Source of the DNA: Streptomyces lunaelactis
GTDB lineage: Bacteria; Actinomycetota; Actinomycetes; Streptomycetales; Streptomycetaceae
DNA length: 64,000 nt
Direction: 5' to 3'
Assembly: GCF_003054555.1 (NCBI RefSeq)
Contig: NZ_CP026304.1
Location: forward strand, 124,001-188,000
Below are positions 52,968 to 61,473 of this stretch, one piece after another. Position 1 is the stretch's first letter. Every line of letters starts with the position of its first letter. Under the pieces are notes generated by a model. It made no database searches, had not been told where the DNA came from, and saw nothing but the letters and a program-made list of their open reading frames with translations. A program made the translations under genes and the position numbers.

Positions 52968-53318
52968 GGGTCTTTCCTTGGGTATCCAGAGCGGGTTGGT
53001 CCCCCGGACCGACGGCGAGCCGACGCGGGGCGGGGGTGCCGACCGCACCGGGGCGCGGGAGGAGGGACGCGCGGGTGCAGCCCGGCAGGAACGACCGTGG
53101 CCGGGTGGGCAGTTAGCGACGCAACACCCCGCACCCTGCCCGGGAATGGCGCACTGCGCAGCGGAGTGGTTGTTGAACTCCTGCCATCCGTTTTCGCCCT
53201 GGTATGTCTCGTCGTCGGCAAACTTCACGTAGTGGGCCAGCAATGTCAGCCCGCGGTCGCCCTCGCTGGCCTTGTAGAAGGTGGGCTTGTCCGTCTCGGC
53301 ATCGATCGGGAACGGGTG
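52968..53318 (-). pseudogene. C-terminal remnant of an unidentified protein
   Basis: The minus strand reads PIDAETDKPTFYKASEGDRG, LTLLAHYVKFADDETYQGEN and GWQEFNNHSAAQCAIPGQGA, followed by GCCVANC. This is well-formed protein with no start: the left end of the DDE/ATPase transposon cuts it at about 53320. Downstream the same frame runs on without a stop (Arg/Pro-rich) into the next small gene, so the natural stop may have been lost. Family not recognised. Confidence 0.4.
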
Positions 53319-53507
53319 TTAGACGTCATTGAAAATGCCTACGAGTGCGGCAGTTTGGGCAGCTTGGTGCCGACATGATCGGTAAGCGTGCCTGCCGACG
53401 AAGAGGTGCAGATTTGGGGCGGCACCTTGCCGACGAAGGGCATGCGAAGGCCCTCCCGGTATCTCTTGGCCGAGCGCCGGGAGGGCCGTGTAGCGCGCGG
53501 AGGCGCT

Positions 53508-54113
53508 GTGCTCACGGTAGAGGCTGACCCGGCGCGGGTCGAAGTTCGGCTGATGCGGGGCGAGTTGGTATGTCCGGGATGTGCGGGCGTGTTGCGGCCG
53601 TGGGGGTGGGCACGTTCGCGCGTACTGCGTGATGCCTCCGGCGGGCCGGTGGTGCTCCGTCCCCGGCGGACGAGGTGCGTGGGCTGCGACATGTCGCATG
53701 TGCTCCTTCCGGTGTTCGCGCTGGTCAGACGGGCGGATCTGGCAGAGGTGATCGGGTCGGCCCTGGCGGCGAAGGCGACCGGGACGGGGGCCCGGGTGAT
53801 CGCTGAGAGGCTGGGCCGCCCGGTCGAGACGGTTCGCGGGTGGCTGCGCAGGTTCGCTTCGCAGGCGGAGCGGGTCCGCCGGTTCTTCACCGTGTTGCTG
53901 GTGGATACCGGCGTTGACCCGGCTGCTCCGGGGCCGGCCCGAACGGCGTTCGCGGACGCAGTCAGCGCGGTGGTCGGGGCCTGGTGGTCGGTCGCGTCCC
54001 GGTGGCCGCAGGTCGGCAAGGTGTCGCCCTGGCTGGTGGCCTGCGCGGTCTCCGGCGGGATACTGCTGGCGCCGTCCTGGCCCCTGGAAACGATCAACAC
54101 CAGTCCACTCTGA
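53508..54113 (+). CDS. DUF6431-like protein (transposon-associated zinc finger/HTH)
   Basis: This 201-residue protein (GTG start) has two Cys pairs (RGELVCPGCAGVLRPWGWAR; RRTRCVGCDMSHVLLPVFAL), a typical N-terminal zinc-ribbon arrangement of DUF6431 proteins. A helix-turn-helix-like stretch follows (ATGTGARVIAERLGRPVETV then RGWLRRFASQAERVRRFF). Such proteins precede DDE transposase and ATPase genes in actinobacterial elements, as here. It may bind the element's repeated end sites. That role is inference. Confidence 0.75.
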   Translation: MLTVEADPARVEVRLMRGELVCPGCAGVLRPWGWARSRVLRDASGGPVVLRPRRTRCVGCDMSHVLLPVFALVRRADLAEVIGSALAAKATGTGARVIAERLGRPVETVRGWLRRFASQAERVRRFFTVLLVDTGVDPAAPGPARTAFADAVSAVVGAWWSVASRWPQVGKVSPWLVACAVSGGILLAPSWPLETINTSPL

Positions 54114-54182
54114 CGCCACGCCGACACGGGCTGTCACCGTCACGCGTGTGTGTTCACGCTGCGTGAGAGGGCTGGTGATCAG

Positions 54183-55568
54183 GTGCCAGGTCAGGAAGAC
54201 CAGACACGGCTGGAGCGGGCTCAGGCGATCGGCCTGTTCCGCTACATGCTGATCAGGGAGGCGGCCGACCCGACGCTGTCGCGACGCCAACGCGGCGCTT
54301 TGGTGCGGGAGTTGGCTTCGATGGTTCATGTCGACCCGGACGGCCGCCCGGTGCGGATCACCCGGTGGACCCTGGACCGCTGGATCTACGAGTGGAAACG
54401 GGCCGGGTTCGAGGCCCTGGTGCCTTCGCCGCGCCAGTCCCGGCCCCGCACGCCGCAGGAGATCCTGGACCTGGCAGCGGCACTGAAGAAGGAGAACCCG
54501 TCGCGGTCGGCCGCGCAGATCCGCCGGATCATCGGTGCTCAGCGGGGGTGGGCGCCTGACGAACGCACCATCCAGCGGATGATCGTCCGCGAGGGACTGG
54601 ACGCGCTCAAGGCTCCCGCCGCCTCAGCGGTGTTCGGACGGTTCGAGGCCGATGGCCCGAACGAGTTGTGGACCGGGGACGCCCTGCACGGGCCGATGGT
54701 CGCCGGCCGAAAAACGTACCTGTTCGCGTTCGTGGACGATCACTCGCGGGCCGTGATGGGGCACCGCTGGGGATTTGCGGAGGACACCGTCCGCCTGGCC
54801 GCGGCCCTGAGGCCGGCTCTGGCCGCGCGCGGTGTCCCGCGCTACATCTACGTCGACAACGGCTCCGCGTTCGTGGACTCGTGGCTGCTGAGAGCCTGCG
54901 CGAAACTCGGCATCAAACTCGTGCACTCCACCCCGGGACGGCCGCAGGGCAGGGGCAAGATTGAGCGGTTCTTCCGCACCGTGAACAGCGAATTCGTCGT
55001 CGAGATCGCCTCCGGCGACGGCCAGGCCGGACGGCAGATCGACAGCCTGCTGGAGATGAACCGGCTGTTCACGGCCTGGACCGAGAACGTCTACCACCGC
55101 CGGGTCCACTCCGAGACGGGAGCCGCCCCGCTGGCCCGTTGGATGGGTGACCGCCCACTCCAGGTCCCCAACCCCGCCGACCTCGCAGAAGCCTTCCGCT
55201 GGTCCGAGCGCCGCACCGTGTCCAAGACCGCGCTGGTTTCCCTGCACGGAAACCGCTACCAGGTCGACCCGCTGCTGGTCGGCCAGCGCGTCGAGTTGGT
55301 CTTCGACCCCTTCGACCTGTCCTTCCTGCGGGTCCGTGCGAACGGCCAGGACGCCGGAACCGCGCTGCCCTACCAAGTCAGCCGCCACTCCCATCCCAAA
55401 GCCCGGCCAGAGACTCCCGCCGAGGAACCCCGTCCGACCACCGGCATCGACTACCTCGGCCTGATCGACACCGCCCACAAGGCCGAGCTCGCCGACAAGG
55501 TCAACTACGCCGCGCTGAGCGAGCCGATGCCGCCCGCCGTCGACCTCGCCGACCTGACCGGCGAATGA
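54183..55568 (+). CDS. DDE-type transposase (Mu/Tn5053-like, rve integrase core)
   Basis: This 461-residue transposase has an N-terminal helix-turn-helix pair (SRRQRGALVRELASMVHVDP; RWTLDRWIYEWKRAGFEALV; NPSRSAAQIRRIIGAQRGWA) and an rve catalytic core with Asp in NELWTGDALHGPMVAGRK, Asp in PRYIYVDNGSAFVDSW and Glu in GRPQGRGKIERFFRTVN. A C-terminal Mu-type beta-barrel follows (TVSKTALVSLHGNRYQVDPL). I took GTG 54183; an in-frame ATG at 54150 is the alternative. It is co-transcribed with the ATPase gene, 24 bases downstream. Confidence 0.88.
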   Translation: MPGQEDQTRLERAQAIGLFRYMLIREAADPTLSRRQRGALVRELASMVHVDPDGRPVRITRWTLDRWIYEWKRAGFEALVPSPRQSRPRTPQEILDLAAALKKENPSRSAAQIRRIIGAQRGWAPDERTIQRMIVREGLDALKAPAASAVFGRFEADGPNELWTGDALHGPMVAGRKTYLFAFVDDHSRAVMGHRWGFAEDTVRLAAALRPALAARGVPRYIYVDNGSAFVDSWLLRACAKLGIKLVHSTPGRPQGRGKIERFFRTVNSEFVVEIASGDGQAGRQIDSLLEMNRLFTAWTENVYHRRVHSETGAAPLARWMGDRPLQVPNPADLAEAFRWSERRTVSKTALVSLHGNRYQVDPLLVGQRVELVFDPFDLSFLRVRANGQDAGTALPYQVSRHSHPKARPETPAEEPRPTTGIDYLGLIDTAHKAELADKVNYAALSEPMPPAVDLADLTGE

Positions 55569-55592
55569 CCGCCAACTCCACGGAGGACCAGC

Positions 55593-56402
55593 GTGATTGA
55601 GAAGCTCCAGGCCCACTACGGATTCAGCCGCACGCCCTTCGGCCGGGACCTCGCCCCCGGCATGCTGCACCGCCACGCATCCCACAACGAAGCCGTCGCC
55701 CGCATCACCTGGTGCATCACCGAACGCTCCATCGGCGTGGTCACCGGCGAGGTCGGCGCCGGCAAGACCGTCGCCATCCGCACGGTCATTCATGGAATCG
55801 ACCCGTCGAAACACACCGTCATCTACCTGCCCAACCCCATGATCGGGGTCCGCGGCATCCATGAAGCGATCGTGACCGCGTTCGGCCAGCAACCCTCCCA
55901 CCTCGGCTCCCGGCTCACCGCACAGACCGGTCTGGCGCTGGCTGCCGAACGCGAAGAACGCGGCCGCACCCCCGTGCTGGTCATGGACGAAGCCCACCTA
56001 CTCAACTACGAACAGCTCGAAGCCATCCGGATGCTGACCAACACGGCCATGGACCAGGACTCGCCGCTGTCCTGCCTGCTGGTCGGCCAGCCGACCCTGC
56101 GACGGACCATGAAACTCGCCGTCCTGGCCGCCCTCGAACAGCGGACCGCTCTGCGCTACACGATGCCCGGAATGACCTCCACCGAGACCGCCAGCTACAT
56201 CAAGCACCACCTCGGACTCGCCGGCCGCAGCGACCAGCTGTTCACCGACGACGCCGTCACCCTGATCCACACGACATCCCGAGGCTTCCCCCGCGCGGTC
56301 AACAACCTCTGCCTGCAATCCCTCGTCGCCACGTTCGCCGCAGGCAAGTCCCTCGTCGACGAGAAAGCCGCCCAGTCCGCCGTCACCGAAGTCCTCGACT
56401 GA
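55593..56402 (+). CDS. ExeA/TniB-like AAA ATPase of the transposon
   Basis: This 269-residue ATPase has a Walker A motif GVVTGEVGAGKTVAIR (about residues 47-62), Walker B TPVLVMDEAHLLNYE (about 125-139), a sensor-like LLVGQPTLRR and a C-terminal helical lid (AVNNLCLQSLVATFAAGKSL). ExeA-/TniB-type ATPases act with DDE transposases in target-site choice, as in Tn5053 and Tn7-like elements. GTG start with CGGAGGA upstream. A strong terminator follows in 45 bases. Confidence 0.88.
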   Translation: MIEKLQAHYGFSRTPFGRDLAPGMLHRHASHNEAVARITWCITERSIGVVTGEVGAGKTVAIRTVIHGIDPSKHTVIYLPNPMIGVRGIHEAIVTAFGQQPSHLGSRLTAQTGLALAAEREERGRTPVLVMDEAHLLNYEQLEAIRMLTNTAMDQDSPLSCLLVGQPTLRRTMKLAVLAALEQRTALRYTMPGMTSTETASYIKHHLGLAGRSDQLFTDDAVTLIHTTSRGFPRAVNNLCLQSLVATFAAGKSLVDEKAAQSAVTEVLD

Positions 56403-56447
56403 ACCCATCCGGCACCTTGCCGACCACCGCGGCACGTCGCCGACAAT

Positions 56448-56476
56448 CGCCCCGCTGAGACCCCCTCAGCGGGGCG
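56448..56476 (+). terminator. Terminator hairpin at the transposon end
   Basis: A perfect 12-base inverted repeat (CGCCCCGCTGAG / CTCAGCGGGGCG) with an ACCCC loop lies 45 bases after the ATPase stop, inside the right end of the element. It would end the transposon operon. Confidence 0.85.
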
Positions 56477-56743
56477 ATCCCGTTCTCACTCATCGGCACC
56501 CTCAGTGCCGCAGCCGTCGGCATTTTCAGCGTCGCCCAACAAACGGGCCGGAAGGAACGGTGTCAGTCATGGGGGTCGGTCCTCTATCTCTTCACGGTGC
56601 GCCTCGCCGGTCGGCGAAGGCGCTGGGAGCCTTGAGCCCGGTGCGCGCGTCTGGATCTACTGCCGGGTGTGCGCACTGTGGCCAGGGAGGTGGCTAGGGC
56701 CGCAACTGCGCGCGGGTGCTGGCTATACGTGGGGTGCAGTTGG

Positions 56744-57202
56744 TCAGGGGGTGCAGGAGCACGAGGGGCACGGGTGGGGGTGCTCGACACCGGGCCAGGT
56801 GGCGGGGTTCAGGAGGTGCGGGTGGGCTTCGAGCGCGGTCTGGATGTGCTGCTCCACGTCCGACCAGGTGTGCGTGGGGTCGCCGTAGGAGCCCGCGTTC
56901 AGGGCGTGCTCGATGAAGGCTGCTTTGCTGTCCGTGGTGGCGAACCAGGTGTCGGCGAAGCCGTGCCGGTCGAAGTGCGCGATGTGTCCGAACAGGTGTT
57001 GAGAGCAGGTGCGGTAGAGCTGCTGGGTGAACTGTTCGGGGTGGAGGCCGCTCTCGATGAAGGACAGGAGCCCGTTGGCGGCGTTGGCCTTCTGTGTGCT
57101 GCTGTCCCATTGGGTGGCGGTGCAGTCTGCGGGCGTCAGCCGAGTGAGCGTACGGGGGGCGAGGACTGTCGGGCGGCTGTCGGTGGCGGTCGGGGAGTTC
57201 AT
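56744..57202 (-). CDS. Conserved hypothetical protein of integrative-element type
   Basis: This 152-residue protein (ATG 57202, AAAGGAA upstream) is soluble and helical: TQKANAANGLLSFIESGLHP, FGHIAHFDRHGFADTWFATT and DSKAAFIEHALNAGSYGDPT, ending with a His/Cys-rich tail (HPCPSCSCTP). I have the impression of a common accessory-gene family in Streptomyces plasmids and integrative elements, with no known function. Confidence 0.6.
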   Translation of the reverse strand: MNSPTATDSRPTVLAPRTLTRLTPADCTATQWDSSTQKANAANGLLSFIESGLHPEQFTQQLYRTCSQHLFGHIAHFDRHGFADTWFATTDSKAAFIEHALNAGSYGDPTHTWSDVEQHIQTALEAHPHLLNPATWPGVEHPHPCPSCSCTP

Positions 57203-57537
57203 GGCTGAGGGTTCCTTTCGTCGTGGATTGGTGGCCGGTATGGGTGCGGTGGCGGGGCGTGTGCTCTCGGTCCGGCGGGGGAACGGTGCGCCAGCAGGTA
57301 TCAAGCTGCGCAACTACGCCTGTGAGTGGGCTCGTTCATGCGCGGACGGGACGGCCCGCGTACCCGGGAGCGGGCGAGGCCCGGGGAGCCGGTTGCGTTT
57401 GCCGGCTGTCTGCGCGGTGTGGTTCTGGGCCCTGCTGGTCGACGACGGATGCGGGTCTTCGGTCCGGGTGGCGGTCGCTTGGTGCGTGGCGGCGGCGGCC
57501 CGGGCCGGGGCTCGTGCCGCCCGGGCCCGGGATGGGG
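57203..57537. other. Intergenic region
   Basis: This stretch shows no supported gene. The part next to 57203 probably carries the promoter of the 152-residue protein gene. The rest is GC-rich without repeats. Confidence 0.4.
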
Positions 57538-58031
57538 TCAGTTGTTGCAGGGCCGGGCGTTGTCAACGATGGCGGAGATGGTGATGCGCTCCAGGGTGTG
57601 GCGCAGTTTGGTGGTGTTGGTGTCGAAGGTGGCCAGGACGGCGGTGTTCTTCCATCGCTCTCGCTCGCCGAGGACGTGGGTGAGGCGGCTGCGGTAGTCG
57701 TTCAGTTGGGCGGCGAGCTGCGGGCTGGCCGGGGTGATGAGGCCGGCGAGCGCGGTGAGCAGTTGGTCGGTGTCGGCGGTGACGTCGGTGAGCTGCGAGC
57801 GGCAGACGTCGTGTCGGACGGCGGTGTTGTCGGGGGCTGGGTAGTAGCGGGCCCACAGGCCCGGGTGGTCCCCGGGGCTCGTGGTGTGGCCGGTGGCGTC
57901 GCTGATCCGGATTTCGCCGGGCAGGTAGCCGAAGTTCAGGGCCAGCGCGGGGAACGGGGAGCAGATGTCGCGGTCTTCGAGGTGTATCCGGCGGCGGTCA
58001 GCGCATCGCGGATCAGGGTGAGTGTGGTCAT
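57538..58031 (-). pseudogene. Conserved hypothetical protein, frameshifted near the N-terminus
   Basis: A start at 58031 gives MTTLTLIRDALTAAGYTS and then drifts. The family-like sequence (FPALALNFGYLPGEIRISDA; LWARYYPAPDNTAVRHDVCR; AQLNDYRSRLTHVLGERERW; TLERITISAIVDNARPC) lies one frame away and ends at 57538. A one-base shift at about 57970 separates them. Together they would make ~165 residues. The family looks like a small accessory protein of Streptomyces mobile elements. No function known. Confidence 0.5.
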
Positions 58032-58542
58032 CGGTGTGTCTCCGTGGTGTGAGTCGCGGGTCGGGGCGCTGTGCCCTTTCAGGGGCGCCTGGCTCCGGTG
58101 CGGGCCGGGCGGAGCCGTCGGGCGGGACCGGCTCGCTGTGGTGTCCGGGCGTCTGCGGCTCTGGCCCGGCGAGACCCACCGTGGCCGGGCAGCCGGCTAG
58201 CCGCGCAACTGGCTGGCTGCTGAAGGCCGTTGGACGGTGCAGGGCAATGGGCCTGCACCGTCGACAGCTCGCCGACGCGCGACTGCGCCCGAAACGAGCC
58301 GTGAGGTGGTGGGGCGGGTGCGGGCTGTGGAGGGGAGCTGCGGGCCGGGCGGCGGGTGGCGCGGTACGACGGGGCGCTCGGTTGGGGTGCCGGGGCGTTA
58401 CGCGAGGTGCGGTGTCGCTGCTCACCTCCGGAGCCGACGATGGCGCGGTGGGCGGGAGCGCGCAGCAGTCGGCCGGTGGGCAGCACATGCTCGGCCCGGC
58501 CCGGGCTGATGTTGGCGCGGGCCGGGCGGGTTGGCGGCGGGT
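58032..58542. other. Intergenic region
   Basis: About 510 bases without a gene I can support. Long frames here are arginine- or proline-rich on both strands and have no ribosome-binding site. No hairpin or repeat was noticed. Confidence 0.35.
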
Positions 58543-59760
58543 TCAGCTGCCGCAGGGGCCGTCGCCGTTGGTGACATAGGGGGTGTGGCAGCCGGGGCAG
58601 TGAGCGTCGCTGTAGTCGGGGATGAGGGTAGTGGGGATGTAGCGGACGGCCCGCTTGCCGTTGGAGCCGTAGACCGTGCCGTCGGTGTCGCGGCTGAAGC
58701 GGGCGGTGCTCAGGTTGGGGTTGTCCCGCAGTCGGCGCAGGGCGCAGGCGGCTTGGCCCTGGTCCAGGGCGGCCTGGTCGTCGTGGTTGGGCAGGTGCCA
58801 GGCGCCGCCGCTGCGGAGCTGGACGACGTAGGCGTCGGCGCCGAGCACGGCGGAGGCGTGGCTGAGCTGGTCGGCGGTGAAGGGCTCGCCGGGCATGGTG
58901 TCGTAGACCGAGTGGCCTTTGGGGATGGGGTCGTTTTCCAGGGGTGTGGCGGTCAGGTCCAGGATGAGCCGGTCCCCGGCGGCGGGGGTTTCCAGCGCTG
59001 CCAGGGCATTCAGGACGGCGTCGAGCGCGGGGGGCGGGTAGGAGATGTCGTCGCGGGTGGTGCCGTCGGCGTAGCGGGTCGTGGTCCTGTGAGTGAGCCA
59101 GGTGGGAGTGGTGCCGAAGTGCCCGGCGGGCAGCTCGATGAGGTCCGGGAAGGGGCGGTCGGCGTAGGCGATGGTGCGCAGGGCCAGTCGGGCGGTGTGC
59201 CGGAGGAACTGGGCGGTGGCCTCCCGGGCGATGGGCAGCCCGTAGGTGGCCGCTGTCCGCTGGTATTTCTCGACCACGGCCAGGGCGCGGGGTGTCTCCA
59301 GGCTGCCCGCGCGGTAGTGACTGCCGTGGCGGGCCGTGTCGTTGGTCTCGTAGGCCAGATCTTGGAGCGTGAGCACGGCGTTGACTGGCAGACCAGGGCG
59401 GTGAGCTGCGGCGCGGGCATGGATGGAGATGACAAACAGCGCGGTACGCGCGTCGAGCGGGACAGCTGGCCGGCCGTCGGGCTCGGGGACCAGGCGCAGC
59501 GTCAGTGCGCCCAGGAATCCGTAGATGGCGGCCTGCTGGTCGGCGTACGTTTCCAGCGCTTCAGCGAAGGGCGTGCGGTCCAGATCGATCGTGGCCTGGC
59601 TCCCGTCGCAGAACCGGGCGGTTACGGATTCCGTGTCGTACACCAACCAGCCGGGAGGCTGGTTGGTGGTGAGTGTCGTGAGGGTTACGACGGACCGGCC
59701 GTCGCTCTCATACGGGGCAACGGCGGCGCGGGCGGCTCGGCTCAACTGCGTGATGTCCAC
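58543..59760 (-). CDS. Hypothetical protein (405 aa) of integrative-element type
   Basis: This 405-residue soluble protein (GTG 59760, AAGG about ten bases upstream) is not recognised. It has a mixed alpha/beta body (GRSVVTLTTLTTNQPPGWLV; DARTALFVISIHARAAAHRP; FLRHTARLALRTIAYADRPF; AGDRLILDLTATPLENDPIP) and ends with a Cys pair CPGCHTPYV and CG that may be a small zinc site. It is full-length in one frame, unlike its neighbours. Expression alone or with the gene at 59994-60745 is possible. Confidence 0.7.
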   Translation of the reverse strand: MDITQLSRAARAAVAPYESDGRSVVTLTTLTTNQPPGWLVYDTESVTARFCDGSQATIDLDRTPFAEALETYADQQAAIYGFLGALTLRLVPEPDGRPAVPLDARTALFVISIHARAAAHRPGLPVNAVLTLQDLAYETNDTARHGSHYRAGSLETPRALAVVEKYQRTAATYGLPIAREATAQFLRHTARLALRTIAYADRPFPDLIELPAGHFGTTPTWLTHRTTTRYADGTTRDDISYPPPALDAVLNALAALETPAAGDRLILDLTATPLENDPIPKGHSVYDTMPGEPFTADQLSHASAVLGADAYVVQLRSGGAWHLPNHDDQAALDQGQAACALRRLRDNPNLSTARFSRDTDGTVYGSNGKRAVRYIPTTLIPDYSDAHCPGCHTPYVTNGDGPCGS

Positions 59761-59993
59761 GGGGGATGGCCCTTCAGGGTTCGGTGGCGGGAAGCCGCGC
59801 CGGTCAGCGGCGCCTATCGGGTGCCAGACCGGAGCAGGGAGCGGGGTCCTGGGGCTCCGGCCCGGCCGCATGGAACGGTGGCGGTGCGGGTGGTTAGGTC
59901 CGCAACCGGTGGAGACGGGGGGATGACGCGCGGCCCCGTTCTGTCCTTGGCGGACGGGGCGGGGCCGTGGTGGGAGCAGGGAAGTCTGTCGGG

Positions 59994-60745
59994 TCAGGTG
60001 GCAGGTCCGAAGCGGTCGGGGTCAAGGAGTCGGATCGCGGTGACCAGCGTCTTGGTCTCGTGGTCGCGCAGCGGTCCGTGGGTGAGGAGGTAGTCCAGGG
60101 CGTCGGGGTCGTTCCTGCCGTGCACCTGGTCGGCGGTTCCGGCCTCCCATTCGTCGGCCTCCGCGAGGAGGTAGGCGAACAGCTCATCGGCAGTCTTCTT
60201 CGCCAGCGGCAGGTCGCCCGGCTTCTCCTTGGGGGCGGCGGGCTCGATGGGGGTGCTTACGTGTACGGCGCCGCGCCGGTTGTCCTGGGCGTCGAGTTTG
60301 ACGCGGAGCCGCTCGACGGCTTCGGTATCGGCGCGGACGCGGCTGGCGTACGTCTCCCAGTCGGCGATGAGGTCCCGGCTGTTGACGGTTCTGAGCGCGA
60401 GGTGGCTGGGCAGGGTGGCGGCGAAGGCCGCCAGGGCGGCGGCTGCCTGTTGTGGATCGCTTGGGAGATCGGGCAGGTCGAGGTTTCGCAGCTGGTCAAT
60501 AGCCGGGGCGTAGTGGAGGCGTAGTCGTTCTTGCGACTGGTGACGACGAGATACCCGACTGCCCAGGCTCCCCACCGATCGTGGGTGCACCTGGTATCTG
60601 CGGAAGGTTTCCACGGCTCTTGGCGCCCGTGTCGCCACAGGCGGTGGACCTCGACGAGGAGTACCGGTGTTGCGTGGTTGCGGCTGCTGTGGCGGAACGC
60701 GCACAGTGCAGCGCGCCCCAGGTTGACGATGGCGCTCCTCTGCAT
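59994..60745 (-). pseudogene. Hypothetical protein, single frameshift
   Basis: The first part (ATG 60745) reads MQRSAIVNLGRAALCAFRHS, TPVLLVEVHRLWRHGRQEPW and WGAWAVGYLVVTSRK. At about 60530 the reading moves by one base to ERLRLHYAPAIDQLRNLDLP, DLPSDPQQAAAALAAFAATL and a charged tail ending at 59994 (AIRLLDPDRFGPAT). Both parts look like one ~250-residue protein. Function unknown. Either decayed or a sequence error. Confidence 0.5.
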
Positions 60746-60892
60746 GGTGGTTGTGTCCTCTCGCTGTGTGCCGCCCGGCTGCAGGTGCGGCCGACGGCGG
60801 CGGTGGGTGTGCGCAGTGTCGGGGCGGCGGGATCTCTGGCTCCCGGTGAGCGGAGCGAGAGAGGTCGCTGTGGCGAGCAGGACGGCTGAGGG

Positions 60893-61144
60893 TCAGCGGG
60901 TGGAGGCGGAGCGGGGGGTGTAGGAGAAGTTGCTGCCGGGTTCGAAGCGGCTCGACCACCAGGCGTGCACGGTGTGGTCGGCCAGGCGCAGCTGGTGCGG
61001 CTTCCCGGGAATGACCCATAGGCCGGTGTGGCGTTGCCACCGGTTCCCGGCGGGGCAGGTGACGACGTCGCCGTCACGGAAGGCAAGGCTTGCGGTGTCG
61101 GCCTTGGCGGAGCGAGCGGATTCGAAGAAGGCTGCGGCTGCTGC
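60893..61144 (-). pseudogene. Fragment of a small conserved hypothetical protein
   Basis: The frame reads FFESARSAKADTASLAFRDG, DVVTCPAGNRWQRHTGLWVI and LADHTVHAWWSSRFEPGSNF, then SYTPRSASTR and a stop. It looks like a real C-terminus. The frame is closed by a TGA at 61145 and has no usual start codon, so the N-terminus is missing or frameshifted. Confidence 0.35.
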
Positions 61145-61473
61145 TCAGGGGCCGGGGCCAGCCACCCGGGAACGTGAGGGGTACATGACAAGCTTCCCTC
61201 AAAGGGGTTGCGGTGATGCCTGGCCAGCGCCGCGGGGGATATCCGTCGGTCGGACGTGCCTGAACCACGCTGCTGTGAGCGAGGGTTAGCGCCGCAACCC
61301 CGTACCTGCCGGATCAGCTCGGCTCACGAAGACGCGCGGCGGCCCCGGTGCCCGCCCGCCGGCGGCACTCAGGCGGCGGCTGCGGGCTCACTGCTCGGAT
61401 CCGCTCGTCGCGCCACGCGGAGACCCTCCAGTTGGATACGATCCGGAAACGCTGCGTGGGCTGGGGGCTGAAA
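61145..61473. other. Region upstream of the HEPN/CBS protein gene
   Basis: No gene is supported here. The TTGGATACGATCC stretch at 61431-61443, close before the start at 61474, is AT-richer than the rest and could contain the -10 region of the downstream gene. Confidence 0.35.

Larger units (their letters stand above)
53330..56528 (+). mobile_element. DDE transposon with ExeA/TniB-like ATPase and multi-site ends
   Basis: The three-gene element is about 3.2 kb. The outer ends are inverted: TGAAAATGCCTACGAGTGCG at 53330 and, on the other strand from 56528, TGAAAATGCCGACGGCTGCG. Both are followed by GCA. Inside each end, repeats of the type GGCACCTTGCCGACNA recur: about 53370-53440 (GGTGCCGACATGATCGG; GTGCCTGCCGACGAAG; GGCACCTTGCCGACGAAG) and 56410-56447 (GGCACCTTGCCGACCACC; GGCACGTCGCCGACAATC). 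Such repeated transposase-binding sites are typical of Tn7-, Tn5053- and Mu-like elements. It inserted into the gene remnant at 52968-53318. Confidence 0.75.

Noticed and set aside
57538..58488. A 316-codon minus-strand gene
   Set aside because: Only the part below ~57970 is protein-like. The upstream section is Pro/Ala/Arg-rich, and the natural start (58031) lies in another frame.
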